Shown one piece after another: positions 15,561 through 23,390 of a stretch of DNA of 32,088 nt (positions within the stretch are counted from its first letter, which is position 1; every line of letters begins with the position of its first letter). The notes under the pieces are model-generated. The model worked only from the letters and a program-made list of their open reading frames with translations, was not told the DNA's origin and did no database searches. Location of the stretch: positions 1 to 32,088 of the forward strand of contig NZ_BBIS01000064.1 of NCBI RefSeq assembly GCF_000730605.1, given 5' to 3'. The translations under genes and the position numbers were made by a program. The DNA is from Pseudomonas monteilii NBRC 103158 = DSM 14164. GTDB taxonomy: Bacteria; Pseudomonadota; Gammaproteobacteria; Pseudomonadales; Pseudomonadaceae.

Positions 15561-15728
15561 ATGGCGAGCTTTACCCCAGGTCGTGAATACCACTTTACCC
15601 TCTCCGACGGGCGCAACCTTGTCCTTCGCTTTGTTGGCCTTGGGCAGCACATGCGCCCAATATGGCAGGACGTTGCAACCGGCACCGAGATCGAGCTTCC
15701 TCCCTACCGCAGTTTCAGACCGGTCTAG
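15561..15728 (+). CDS. Hypothetical small protein, 55 residues
   Basis: MASFTPGREYHFTLSDGRNL, then VLRFVGLGQHMRPIWQDVAT and a 15-residue end. It looks like a compact beta-barrel with alternating hydrophobic residues. GAGGA lies seven bases before ATG 15561 and third positions are GC-rich. Function unknown. It is the only gene in the 555 bases between the HNH gene and 15827; 15272-15560 holds nothing else that I can support. Confidence 0.6.
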   Translation: MASFTPGREYHFTLSDGRNLVLRFVGLGQHMRPIWQDVATGTEIELPPYRSFRPV

Positions 15729-15826
15729 CAACCAGGCGCGTCGGAATCTCCAGGCGCCGGAGGTGGGTTGCGCTTTCAGCGGTCCGTGCGAGGCTTCCCC
15801 TTGATTGTGACCAAGGGAAAATCGCG

Positions 15827-16126
15827 ATGCTGACTTACAAAAGCGCCATGTCCACCTACCGAGCACTGCTCGAGCAAAACCCAGGTAAAGCGCTGCGCCT
15901 CGACAAAGAGGACGGCGGCGAGGCCGTGGCGATCATCGACGGCGACTTGTGCTGCCTGCCGCTCAATCCCGACAACACTGTTGATCCCAACAAGGTCACT
16001 GACCTTATGCAAGAGGCATGGTGCGACGGCGGCTGGCACGGGGCTCACGCCGAAACACAGGATGCCATCGACAACCCGATCTTCATCGACATCAGCACCG
16101 TGATCTGGGGCGGTTCGGACAGCTGA
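15827..16126 (+). CDS. Hypothetical acidic protein, 99 residues
   Basis: Not recognised. Acidic and soluble (RLDKEDGGEAVAIIDGDLCC; QEAWCDGGWHGAHAETQDAI). The start at 15827 has AAGGGAAA about ten bases upstream. A longer reading from 15662 crosses the 55-residue gene in another frame and is rejected. Confidence 0.6.
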   Translation: MLTYKSAMSTYRALLEQNPGKALRLDKEDGGEAVAIIDGDLCCLPLNPDNTVDPNKVTDLMQEAWCDGGWHGAHAETQDAIDNPIFIDISTVIWGGSDS

Positions 16127-16222
16127 TACCTACCACGGTGAAGATACCATTCAGTGGCCAGGCATCCACTTGCGAAGGCCGGCAGTCCAAACGTGCTTTC
16201 AACACCCACTCCGAGGTAAACA

Positions 16223-16819
16223 ATGCCCTTACGTTCACAACAAGCCTGGTGCCTCGTTGTCGCAATCTGCACCGTGGTGTTCTACATTTTGCTGTCTGCC
16301 TATACCGCAGACTTGGCGAACCCCCGGCCCATTTTTTGGGGCATTCTTCTTAGCTACGGTTACCGCGTGTATTCCTCCGTGCGCTATGACCTTCACGCGC
16401 AGTCAGCCAAGGAAGTGGGCCTACTTTCAATTGCAGCAATGACTGCTGTAGCCCTGGCGATGTTTCTTCGTCCGCTGGCACTCCAAGCGGTGTTTGCCTT
16501 CGAACGCGACCCTGAAGCGACAGAGGTCGTCGCTGCGTTCAAGGAGTACTTCGTGGTCGTGCACAACCCTGTATTTGGTATCCCTGCCTTTTTCATCGGG
16601 TTCTACATGGCAACGATCAGAGTACTGCGCATGCTTGGGAAGCGATTACCGATTCTCGCCTTCCCGCGAAGTACCTTTGAGATGTATGGGGCCTACTATG
16701 CGGCGGCTCATCCGCTGTTATCAGACGAGGCTCAAGACGCCATTCACTCCCGCGCCAGGCGCATCCTGGCGCAGACCGAAGGCTTCTACAAAGGCCCGTC
16801 CCCAAACAAGCTCCTCTAG
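16223..16819 (+). CDS. Hypothetical membrane protein, 198 residues
   Basis: Not recognised. Four hydrophobic segments at about 9-27, 36-52, 66-92 and 117-135, followed by a cytoplasmic tail with SDEAQDAIHSRARRILAQTE. GAGGTAA just before ATG 16223 is a strong ribosome binding site. Same direction as the genes around it. Confidence 0.6.
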   Translation: MPLRSQQAWCLVVAICTVVFYILLSAYTADLANPRPIFWGILLSYGYRVYSSVRYDLHAQSAKEVGLLSIAAMTAVALAMFLRPLALQAVFAFERDPEATEVVAAFKEYFVVVHNPVFGIPAFFIGFYMATIRVLRMLGKRLPILAFPRSTFEMYGAYYAAAHPLLSDEAQDAIHSRARRILAQTEGFYKGPSPNKLL

Positions 16820-16933
16820 ACTGCCGGAAGCCGGCGTTGCGGTTTCAGGAGTGCATGGCAGCCTGTGCTCGCAGCGGCATTTGCAAGTAGCTGCTGCAGC
16901 GGTACTTGGCTTTGATTCTGAAGGGTACGAACC

Positions 16934-17173
16934 ATGGCAAACATGAAATGGGTCCGCAAAAACTATGGCGTGCCGGCCAAACGCGGCATGCGGGTCCTGT
17001 ACACCGGCTGCGGCAAGCGGGAGTACGGTACGATCCGCAGCGCTGCGAGCGGTGGCCACCTCAACATTCAGCTCGACGGTGTGCGCCACACCATGCCGTT
17101 TCACCCAACCTGGGAGCTGCACTATCAGCCTGACGAGCTCGCCCAAGCTGCGGGGGCGGGGACGCCGACATGA
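16934..17173 (+). CDS. Hypothetical basic protein, 79 residues
   Basis: Not recognised. Basic N-terminal half (MKWVRKNYGVPAKRGMRVLY; GCGKREYGTI) with a beta-rich pattern that suggests a small SH3-like or KOW-like barrel; this is only a shape impression. AAGGG lies upstream of ATG 16934. Its stop overlaps the next start as ATGA, so the two are co-translated. Confidence 0.55.
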   Translation: MANMKWVRKNYGVPAKRGMRVLYTGCGKREYGTIRSAASGGHLNIQLDGVRHTMPFHPTWELHYQPDELAQAAGAGTPT

Positions 17174-17418
17174 CCGGCCGCACCCTGTTCACTGCAACCG
17201 AGGGTGGTGATCAACTGCGCATCGAGTTGCACAATCGAAGCCACTTGCCGTTCACTCTTACCTGCAGCACGCGCCATAACGGCAGCCCCGCCTGGCTGGA
17301 ATTGCCCCGACGCTACGCCAGCGCTCGCGGTGCCAAACTGGCCGCTACCAGCATCATTGGCAGCGGAATCAACTGGCACGCAGTACCTGCGCAACCAGCA
17401 ATAGGAGAAGGGAAATGA
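17170..17418 (+). CDS. Hypothetical protein, 82 residues
   Basis: Not recognised. Starts with ATGA overlap on the previous gene (17170-17173). A beta-rich protein (TEGGDQLRIELHNRSHLPFT; later SIIGSGINWHAV). No membrane segment or signal peptide. The overlap suggests a two-gene unit. Confidence 0.55.
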   Translation: MTGRTLFTATEGGDQLRIELHNRSHLPFTLTCSTRHNGSPAWLELPRRYASARGAKLAATSIIGSGINWHAVPAQPAIGEGK

Positions 17419-17565
17419 GGATTCTTGGACGGCCAGTGGATTGGTAGCACTGAAATCTGATTACTGGGAAAACCTGCAGATTCGGCAAGCTTATGCCGAA
17501 TCCGGGTGCCGTAGACCAGCGGCAGCCCACAATCTGTTACTTCATGACTCACGGGGGAGCACTCA

Positions 17566-17889
17566 ATGTCAGCGCAATTACCTTTTCAAGTTCATATCTC
17601 GCTCAACGTGTATGGCACGAGCCCTGAACACGTCCAGCAGGCACTCAAAGAAGCCTGCGACGAACTGCTTCAAGGAAGCACCGAAAGCAACGCCGTAAGG
17701 GCTGACCAGAAGGCCGGGTTCACTTTCAAGCCGAATGAATGCCGCGGGACACGCTTGATCTCACGCTTGATCAAGTCTGCTATCTGCTTTTCACACACCA
17801 CCAGCAACTCGAGGGCTTCGAACGCATCGCAGGCGTCCCAGATCGAATCGAAAGCGGCGAGCCACTGCCAACGGGTTGCGAGCCGATAA
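17566..17889 (+). CDS. Hypothetical protein, true part about 58 residues, probably run-on
   Basis: The first 58 residues (MSAQLPFQVHISLNVYGTSP to KAGFTFKPNE) look like a normal small protein. From about 17737 the frame becomes Ser/Arg-rich and unlike a protein, while a different frame over the same bases (from 17739) looks coding. A one-base loss near 17730 that removed a stop codon would explain this. Not recognised. GGGGAG lies upstream of the ATG. Confidence 0.45.
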   Translation: MSAQLPFQVHISLNVYGTSPEHVQQALKEACDELLQGSTESNAVRADQKAGFTFKPNECRGTRLISRLIKSAICFSHTTSNSRASNASQASQIESKAASHCQRVASR

Positions 17890-17987
17890 GCACCCGACCG
17901 TTCAACAGCATTGAGCGCCGCCTGCAGGGCCTGCGGCCAATTCGATGCGGAAGCAAGGGCAGCGTTGAGCGCTGGATTGCGGCGTAG
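17739..17987 (+). CDS. Hypothetical protein, 82 residues
   Basis: Not recognised. MPRDTLDLTLDQVCYLLFTH, then HHQQLEGFERIAGVPDRIE, reads as a helical soluble protein with consistent codon use. It overlaps the end of the preceding reading frame by 151 bases, which is best explained by damage in that gene. TGA immediately precedes the ATG in frame. No strong ribosome binding site, so coupling to the upstream gene is likely. Confidence 0.45.
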   Translation: MPRDTLDLTLDQVCYLLFTHHQQLEGFERIAGVPDRIESGEPLPTGCEPISTRPFNSIERRLQGLRPIRCGSKGSVERWIAA

Positions 17988-18003
17988 CCGCCAGAGTGGA
18001 CAA

Positions 18004-18216
18004 ATGACCATGGCAGCTGAGAAGCCAAGGGTACGAGTAGCAATCGCGTTCGCGCCTAACTTTGCGTCAGGCCTGCTCCAGAATACAGAAGCGAGCCATC
18101 AACAGCCCGGCACCACCTTGACCGAAGCAGAGATCACGATTGTCCAGGAGGAGTTGGAGCGGATCAGTCAGCGCCTTCAGGCGACGGTCAATCAAGATGC
18201 CCTCGCTTTGGCATAG
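18004..18216 (+). CDS. Hypothetical protein, 70 residues
   Basis: Not recognised. MTMAAEKPRVRVAIAFAPNF at the N-terminus, then a C-terminal helix EAEITIVQEELERISQRLQA that could dimerise as a coiled coil. GAGTGG precedes ATG 18004. The in-frame extension to 17911 overlaps the previous gene and is rejected. Confidence 0.5.
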   Translation: MTMAAEKPRVRVAIAFAPNFASGLLQNTEASHQQPGTTLTEAEITIVQEELERISQRLQATVNQDALALA

Positions 18217-18361
18217 GCAGCTGGCCAGACAATTGCTACTACCGCCTGTTGTGCGATGGGCAAAAACGATGAAAATTGCTGGTACCGCCTAACACCAGGC
18301 CATGCGCTGGGCTTATGCGTTAGAAAGGCGCGGCTTTCGCGCCAAGACAAGGAAATAATCA

Positions 18362-18592
18362 ATGGTAGCGAAAAAGGAATGTTACTGGTTGAGACACCAG
18401 TGGGTGGACAGTGGCGGGGGCGTGGCGGATGTCTATGAGCGTAACCAACATTGCTCTCGATGCGATACCACACGGGTATACCGTGATGGGGTAACGGTCG
18501 ATGAGCCCGGCAAGTTGAAGTACGTCGTGCTGATTGGCGGTGCGATCATGTTAGCCATAGGAGCTCTATCCATGGCCTACGGCACGCACTAG
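18362..18592 (+). CDS. Hypothetical membrane protein with CxxC, 76 residues
   Basis: Not recognised. A zinc-ribbon-like CSRC at 31-34 followed by TTRVYRDG, then one membrane segment at 54-73 near the C-terminus. AAGGAAA precedes ATG 18362. The 145 bases upstream hold two similar short segments that would encode NCYYRL and NCWYRL in different frames, perhaps the trace of a duplicated small gene. Confidence 0.5.
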   Translation: MVAKKECYWLRHQWVDSGGGVADVYERNQHCSRCDTTRVYRDGVTVDEPGKLKYVVLIGGAIMLAIGALSMAYGTH

Positions 18593-18667
18593 CGTGGCCT
18601 GGATATGGGCTGCGCCTGGTCAAGGCAAACAACGGCCGCCTCCAGCAGCTGGCCGCGCCGATCAGCA

Positions 18668-18751
18668 TCAGCTGACGCCCGGCTGCACCAGGTGGCGCAG
18701 TTCGTAATGATTGCCGAGGGCACTCACCAGATTTGCGTGGGTGCCCGGCCT
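18668..18751 (-). pseudogene. Possible C-terminal remnant of an ABC exporter ATPase
   Basis: A leftward open stretch encodes PGTHANLVSALGNHYELRHL and VQPGVS before a stop at 18668. GTHANL followed by an aromatic NHYELRHL resembles the extreme C-terminus of fused ABC transporter ATPases (the GTHxEL box). An in-frame stop lies just upstream, so nothing else of the gene remains. Assignment is tentative. Confidence 0.25.
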
Positions 18752-18754
18752 TAG

Positions 18755-19303
18755 CTAGTCGCTGTTCAACTGGCCGGCAGATAGCTTAGCGGCCTCCCCT
18801 TCCCAGTATTCACGGTTGAGACGCTCTGCGTCGGTCTCCGATACCAGATGCTGCCAGCGCTGCTGTTCGACTTCTTGCTCTCCAGTTCGTAAGTCGCGGG
18901 TGAGGGTGACGCCGGCGGCGGCGAAGCGCTTTCGCACTTTGGCCCAGAAGCCGTGCGACCTCATGACCTCGTACAGCGGCGTTAATGGCAGTTGATTCCG
19001 TGACCATAAAAGCCACAATGCCACCTGGCCGAAGCCTCGTCCTTGGTACCTCGAATTGATCTCGATATCGTAAATGTAGAGGCGATCCTGCAGCGGGCTG
19101 AAGCCATACCAGACCCTCCCAATGTGCTCGCCCTGATGCTGGATGGCCGCGTCGATATCCGGGCCTGGGAAACAGAAATTGCCGCGTACGGGCTCACTGC
19201 GATCGATGACCAGTTGCAATGCCCTCGCCTGGACATCCAACAGGGCTCCCTGACGGCGCTGGAAGAAGTCGCGAATCGGGTCGAAGGTCATCTGGTCACT
19301 CAT
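18755..19303 (-). CDS. GNAT-family N-acetyltransferase
   Basis: A 182-residue protein with the GNAT core: beta-4 YIYDIEINSRYQGRGFGQVA, where RYQGRGFG is the acetyl-CoA pyrophosphate loop, followed by a helix. The N-terminal half has IGRVWYGF and the C-terminal helix is unusually long and charged. Substrate unknown; protein or small-molecule acetylation are both possible. It follows the zinc-ribbon gene by 20 bases in the same direction, a likely two-gene unit. Confidence 0.7.
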   Translation of the reverse strand: MSDQMTFDPIRDFFQRRQGALLDVQARALQLVIDRSEPVRGNFCFPGPDIDAAIQHQGEHIGRVWYGFSPLQDRLYIYDIEINSRYQGRGFGQVALWLLWSRNQLPLTPLYEVMRSHGFWAKVRKRFAAAGVTLTRDLRTGEQEVEQQRWQHLVSETDAERLNREYWEGEAAKLSAGQLNSD

Positions 19304-19323
19304 GACGAAGGGCCTTTGCAGGG

Positions 19324-19680
19324 TCAGACCGCGCGGTTGATGTAACGCTCTGGCTCAACATGATCGGAACCAAACCGCTCCACCGCCAAGAACCACCAGT
19401 TCCCTTTGCGCTTTCCAGGACCCGATGCCCTGACTTCACCGGCCTCGAGGCCACGGGGCTTCTGATACACCACCTGGTCACCGACTACCAGAACCTTGGC
19501 CGGGAGACGCTCCACCAGGTAGCTGTTGCCAGCGGGGTCGCTCATCGCGATCCAAAGCCGTTCGCCGCAGGTCAGGCAGGTCCAAGTGCTCGCGTTGACC
19601 GCGCTGCGATCGAGACCGCTCGTAGCGCAGCCGGCACAGCTGTAACTTTGGTCATACAGATCGGCGATGCGAAACGACAT
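19324..19680 (-). CDS. Hypothetical zinc-ribbon protein, 118 residues
   Basis: Two CxxC pairs, CAGC near residue 15 and CLTC near 35, form a probable zinc ribbon; the rest is beta-rich (YLVERLPAKVLVVGDQVVYQ). Not recognised. The start MSFRIADLYDQSYSCAGC at 19680 is chosen over 19737, since the ribbon then begins near the N-terminus. It precedes the GNAT gene. Confidence 0.55.
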   Translation of the reverse strand: MSFRIADLYDQSYSCAGCATSGLDRSAVNASTWTCLTCGERLWIAMSDPAGNSYLVERLPAKVLVVGDQVVYQKPRGLEAGEVRASGPGKRKGNWWFLAVERFGSDHVEPERYINRAV

Positions 19681-19803
19681 AGATTGCCATCCTTGGGTGA
19701 TTGTAACGGCGAGCACTTTATCAGCTGCGAAAGCCACGGGGCACCTTCAGCACCTAACCTATTGCAGGTAGTATTTGCTGCCCTACTCCACCCCCAGAAC
19801 CCT

Positions 19804-20343
19804 ATGACTGAAGAACTAAAGGCCACAAACCCAGCCGGTGCCCACCCGCTCCAGGCAGTGATCGATGAGCTGATGGCTGCCGAGGTTCGCGTCACTGGGT
19901 GCGAGAACGCCTACAAGCTGCTGTACAAGCTCTGCAAGCTCAAGGGCATGCAGATGAACGGCTCCGCGGGTACGGCCGCGGGGAATGGCGGTATCAGTAA
20001 GACAAAGGTGGTGACCCAGGCCCGTCAACTGCTCAAGGAATACCTGTCCACCGGGCTCATCGTTTTGCCCGCCCACATCAAGGGGAAAGGCTCAGAGCAC
20101 AAGTACAAGCACGATGGGGATCCTGAGGCGGGCAGAAACTTCAACCGTGAGGGATGGCGGGCACCTCTCCCGCCTAAGCCGAAGCGAACGAAGCCCGCAA
20201 AGGACCAGTCTCTCGGCGGAATCCAGTCCGGCCAAAAGCAGGCCCGCAAGACCCTCGCCAACGTCCGCAAGATGGCAACCATCGAGGCTTACGCCAAGGA
20301 GCACAGCTGCACAATCACCCAGGCGATGATCGCGCTAATGTGA
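19804..20343 (+). CDS. Hypothetical basic protein, 179 residues, possible DNA-binding
   Basis: Not recognised. An N-terminal helical part (LQAVIDELMAAEVRVTGCEN) is followed by QARQLLKEYLSTGLIVLP, then a Lys/Pro-rich linker (PLPPKPKRTKPAKDQS) and a C-terminal helix pair EAYAKEHSCTITQAMIAL. Net charge is strongly positive, which suggests nucleic-acid binding (inference). An in-frame extension to 19360 runs over the zinc-ribbon gene and is rejected. Confidence 0.55.
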   Translation: MTEELKATNPAGAHPLQAVIDELMAAEVRVTGCENAYKLLYKLCKLKGMQMNGSAGTAAGNGGISKTKVVTQARQLLKEYLSTGLIVLPAHIKGKGSEHKYKHDGDPEAGRNFNREGWRAPLPPKPKRTKPAKDQSLGGIQSGQKQARKTLANVRKMATIEAYAKEHSCTITQAMIALM

Positions 20344-20365
20344 TCGGGCGTACCAAGACCGCTAA

Positions 20366-20513
20366 CTAATCGCCGGCAGCGCTTTTGGTTTCAATAGCCT
20401 CGTCGATCTCACGCCCCATCTCGTCGACGCTCACTCCCGTCATTTCCGCGACCCTGCCTGCGTAGTAGCCCCAACGCTGCGCATCATAGTAGAGAGCAGA
20501 GAGCGCTACAGTC
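20366..20513 (-). pseudogene. 3' part of a small gene split by the IS66 element
   Basis: The leftward frame reads TVALSALYYDAQRWGYYAGR, VAEMTGVSVDEMGREIDEAI, ETKSAAGD and stops at 20366. Removing the element and one copy of its target duplication restores an uninterrupted frame with 23491-23551 (ERERLLQTVALSALYY). So the gene was whole before insertion. Function not recognised; it lay directly after the HNH gene at 23511. Confidence 0.7.
20506..20513. repeat. Left copy of the 8-bp IS66 target duplication
   Basis: CTACAGTC, identical to 23491-23498. Eight bases is the usual duplication length of IS66-family elements; a perfect pair indicates insertion at this site without later rearrangement. 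Confidence 0.9.
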
Positions 20514-20525
20514 GTAAGCGTCCGG

Positions 20526-21110
20526 TTAAGTCACCTTGACGCAAGGTCTAGGAGATAGCCCCGAGAGCGTAAGCATTGGCCAAATCTTCAACCAGTTTTT
20601 GGACGTGACGCGGTCTTGATAGATAGCATTTTTATCCGTAGCGAACCTTCCTGCTGGCCGGATTATCAAGTCAAAAAGATCATCAAAGCCCAACGGCGCA
20701 GCGATTTCATATGTGCCGTCCTCCCGCAGTCTTATCGCTAGTGCTGTGGCAGTTTCTGGCCAGTAACGCATTGCATCGGTCGCCGACTGATAGGGCTCAT
20801 CGCCGTTCTGAACATGCATTCTCGCTTGGTTTTTCACAGACCACAGTACGTTCGGGTCTAGGTCTCTGAGGGCTGCCTCTAGGGCTTCATCTTGCTCGGG
20901 TGTGCAACGTGTGGCATCAAACCAGATGACATCAACGTCTGTTGAGACCGTAGATGAGCTGCGACCGTGCAGATGATCCCAAACCGCGTTTCGGACGAAA
21001 CCTGCTCCTATCCAGCAGTCGGGCAAGTTCAAGGAGCGCACTATTTCGAGCATCCTACGCCGAATGGGGTCATCCGAAATGATTGCTTGGATTGTCGAGC
21101 TATTGTCCAC
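20526..21110 (-). CDS. Passenger nucleotidyltransferase of the IS66 element (NTP_transf_6/DUF925 type)
   Basis: About 194 residues. LPDCWIGAGFVRNAVWDHLH and STDVDVIWFD carry the GAG and DVD residues of the DUF925/COG3575 nucleotidyltransferase family, and APLGFDDLFDLIIRP the family C-terminal motif. GTG 21110 is preferred: it has GGGGTGA upstream and begins 22 bases after tnpC; GTG 21122 is also possible. The TAA stop at 20526 lies inside the left terminal repeat, so the gene is an integral part of the element and not a neighbour. Acceptor unknown. Confidence 0.8.
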   Translation of the reverse strand: MDNSSTIQAIISDDPIRRRMLEIVRSLNLPDCWIGAGFVRNAVWDHLHGRSSSTVSTDVDVIWFDATRCTPEQDEALEAALRDLDPNVLWSVKNQARMHVQNGDEPYQSATDAMRYWPETATALAIRLREDGTYEIAAPLGFDDLFDLIIRPAGRFATDKNAIYQDRVTSKNWLKIWPMLTLSGLSPRPCVKVT

Positions 21111-21132
21111 TTGGAAGATCACCCCGTTGAAG

Positions 21133-22581
21133 CTAGGCCTGCACCCACTGATGCGGCAGCAGCTGCCCAATCTCACTTGCCCGCTGTGTCGGCAGAAGCC
21201 GCGTCAGCACATCTTTGAGATAGGCATACGGATCATGCCCGTTCATGCGCGCCGACTGGATCAAACTCATGATCGCAGCCGCTCGTTTACCACTGCGCAG
21301 CGACCCGGCAAACAACCAGTTCGAGCGCCCGAGTGCCCATGGCCGTATCTGGTTCTCGACTTGGTTGTTGTCGATGGGCACAGCCCCATCGTCCAGGTAG
21401 CGCGTCATCGCTACCCAGCGTTTCAGGCTGTAATCGAGGGCTTTAGCTGTGGCTGAGCCGTTGGGCACCAGGTCGCGCTGAGCCAACATCCAGTCATGCA
21501 GTGTTTTGCTGATCGGTACCGCCAGTTCCTGACGTATTCGCCAACGATCTTCATCACTCATGTCCCGCGCCTGGCGTTCGATCTCGTACAAGCCGCTTAT
21601 CGAGTGCAGCGCTTGTTGGGCCAACTGACTTTTGTTCGCAACATGCAGATCGAAAAACTTGCGGCGGGTGTGGGCCATGCAGCCGATTTCAGTGATGCCT
21701 TGCTCAAAACCAGCTTTGTAGCCAGCGAAGTCATCGCAGACCAACTTGCCGTTCCAGTCGCCCAGGAAGTTGCGCGCATGTTCGCCCGCACGGCTTGGGC
21801 TGAAGTCGTATACCACGGCTTTGAACGCCGAAAACGGCGTGCTGCTGTAGGCCCAGACGTAGGCCCGATGGGTTTTCTTCTCGCCTGGCGCAAGCATTTG
21901 AACCGGTGTTTCGTCAGCGTGAATCACGCCCTGCTTCAGCACCGCTTCTCGCAGAGCATCGACCAGCGGCTGGAGTCGCACTCCGGTCTGTCCGACCCAC
22001 TGGGCCAAGGTCGAACGAGCAATTGCCAGCCCGGCGCGGCCGAAGATGTTCTCCTGCCGATAGAGCGGCAAGTGATCAGCAAACTTGGCCACCATGACGT
22101 GGGCCAGCAAGCCTGCGGTCGGAATACCTTTGTCGATAACCTGCGCCGGCACCGGCGCCTGAGTCAGAGTTTCGCACTGACGGCAGGCCCATTTGCCACG
22201 CACATGTTGCTCGACCGTGAACACGCCTGGCGTGTAATCCAGCTTTTCGCTGACATCTTCGCCGATGCGCTGAAGTTGGCAGCCACAGGCACAACACTGG
22301 GTGCTTTCTGGCTCGTGACGAATCACCGTGCGTGGAAACTGTGGCGGCAATGGGGCACGTTTCGGCGATTGCCGTGGCTCGGCCTGTGACGAAGCGGGAA
22401 GAAGCTGTTTCAGCTCGGCCTCGATCGCTTCAAGGTCTGTATCGAGCAGGTCATCCAGCAAGCTGCCTTGCGCCGGGCTGATTTGCTCGCTGCGCTTGGC
22501 AAACTTGTGGCGTTTGAGCAGGGCGATTTCGAACTTGAACTGTTCGATGAGGATCTCATCGTTCTGGATCTTCCTGCTCAT
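21133..22581 (-). CDS. tnpC: IS66 transposase TnpC (currently open part)
   Basis: A 482-residue IS66 DDE transposase. There is an N-terminal coiled region, a zinc-finger-like CCACGCQ with CRQC, the central catalytic region beginning HADETPVQML, then CDDFAGYKAG, and the terminal PIDNNQVENQIRPWALGR. The usual IS66 start lies at 22674, but an amber codon at 22591-22593 separates it. MSRKIQND at 22581 is the next in-frame ATG, so an N-terminally shortened enzyme might be made. Activity is uncertain. Confidence 0.9.
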   Translation of the reverse strand: MSRKIQNDEILIEQFKFEIALLKRHKFAKRSEQISPAQGSLLDDLLDTDLEAIEAELKQLLPASSQAEPRQSPKRAPLPPQFPRTVIRHEPESTQCCACGCQLQRIGEDVSEKLDYTPGVFTVEQHVRGKWACRQCETLTQAPVPAQVIDKGIPTAGLLAHVMVAKFADHLPLYRQENIFGRAGLAIARSTLAQWVGQTGVRLQPLVDALREAVLKQGVIHADETPVQMLAPGEKKTHRAYVWAYSSTPFSAFKAVVYDFSPSRAGEHARNFLGDWNGKLVCDDFAGYKAGFEQGITEIGCMAHTRRKFFDLHVANKSQLAQQALHSISGLYEIERQARDMSDEDRWRIRQELAVPISKTLHDWMLAQRDLVPNGSATAKALDYSLKRWVAMTRYLDDGAVPIDNNQVENQIRPWALGRSNWLFAGSLRSGKRAAAIMSLIQSARMNGHDPYAYLKDVLTRLLPTQRASEIGQLLPHQWVQA

Positions 22582-22674
22582 CGCCTCGACCTAGGACTGC
22601 AACTGCAACGCCTGTGCCGCCAAGGCACGAAGCTGTTCCGGAGTCATCTGGTCGAGGTTGGGCGAGAAAGTCAT
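22582..22674 (-). pseudogene. tnpC: Severed 5' end of tnpC with amber codon at 22591-22593
   Basis: From the normal ATG at 22674 the frame reads MTFSPNLDQMTPEQLRALAA and then QALQLQS, followed by TAG (codon 28) and VEAM, which runs into the open frame at 22581. The family has a glutamine-rich helix here, so a single C to T change (CAG to TAG) is the likely origin. It could be an assembly error or a true nonsense mutation. Confidence 0.8.
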
Positions 22675-22737
22675 GCCGCCGATTGTGCCAGAGCAGGCGC
22701 AGAACGACGACAAGCAGACCGGCCAAATGGCCGGCGG

Positions 22738-23073
22738 TTACAGCATGCTGATCACACCGCCTGCGCCGACGCGCTGCCACGGCAGGCCCAGCACCAGAGC
22801 CTGGAGTTGTTCGCTGTCGAGTTCGACCTCGCAGCCATGGCGAATGCCGGGCCAGTGGAACTTGCCTTGATTCAGCCGCCGCGCTGCAAGCCAGACGCCC
22901 ACGCCGTCATGCACCAGCACTTTCATTCGATTAGCCCGGCGATTGGCGAACAGATAAGCGCAGTGCGGCTTCGCCGCACCGAACACCGCGATCACTCGGG
23001 CCAATGCCGTTTCGGTGCCGGCGCGCATGTCCATCGGCTCGGTGGCCAGCCAGATCGCATCGATGCGGATCAT
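22738..23073 (-). CDS. tnpB: IS66 accessory protein TnpB (Orf2)
   Basis: A 111-residue protein with the IS66 Orf2 features: MDMRAGTETALARV near the N-terminus, AYLFANRRANRMKVLVHDG in the middle and WLAARRLNQGKFHWP. It is required with TnpA for transposition in characterised IS66 elements. The ATG overlaps the tnpA stop by four bases. Confidence 0.93.
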   Translation of the reverse strand: MIRIDAIWLATEPMDMRAGTETALARVIAVFGAAKPHCAYLFANRRANRMKVLVHDGVGVWLAARRLNQGKFHWPGIRHGCEVELDSEQLQALVLGLPWQRVGAGGVISML

Positions 23074-23390
23074 TGAGCGACAGCCCGAATGAATTGTGCG
23101 CAGCCCTCAGGATCCGAGGCTGGCCATTTCACAGTTATCAATTGCCCGGCCATGGGCACCTCAATGATCACTGACGAATCGGCTGGCCGTTTAGGTGCGG
23201 CCTTTAACGGAACAAATGCCGGTAGCGAGGTTGCTGCGGGCTGGTCTCGAAAGAGCGGCATCCATTTGCGGATGACGTTGGCATTGATGCCGTGGCTGAT
23301 GGCGACACTGGACACCGTTGCGCCAGGTTGCAGGCATTCCCGCACGACTTGGGCTTTAAATGGTTTCGGATAAGAGCTTCGTTGGCGCAT
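23070..23390 (-). CDS. tnpA: IS66 accessory protein TnpA (helix-turn-helix)
   Basis: A 106-residue protein with an N-terminal helix-turn-helix of the transposase_8 type: YPKPFKAQVVRECLQPGATV then SSVAISHGINANVIRKWMP. It is the first gene after the right end and is translationally coupled to tnpB by a four-base overlap. Intact. Confidence 0.92.
   Translation of the reverse strand: MRQRSSYPKPFKAQVVRECLQPGATVSSVAISHGINANVIRKWMPLFRDQPAATSLPAFVPLKAAPKRPADSSVIIEVPMAGQLITVKWPASDPEGCAQFIRAVAQ

Noticed and set aside
17670..18011. A 113-codon leftward frame
   Set aside because: Antisense to two rightward frames with better codon use; no motif or start signal.
18256..18438. A 60-codon rightward frame (MGKNDENCWYRLTPGHALGL...)
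   Set aside because: No ribosome binding site and it overlaps the better supported 18362 gene in another frame; the NCxYRL similarity is noted with that gene.
19360..19803. N-terminal extension of the 19804 gene
   Set aside because: It runs over the zinc-ribbon gene on the other strand; the ATG at 19804 gives a normal protein start.
21496..22389. A 297-codon rightward frame inside the IS66 element
   Set aside because: It is antisense to tnpC, has no recognisable motif, and IS66 elements carry no such gene.
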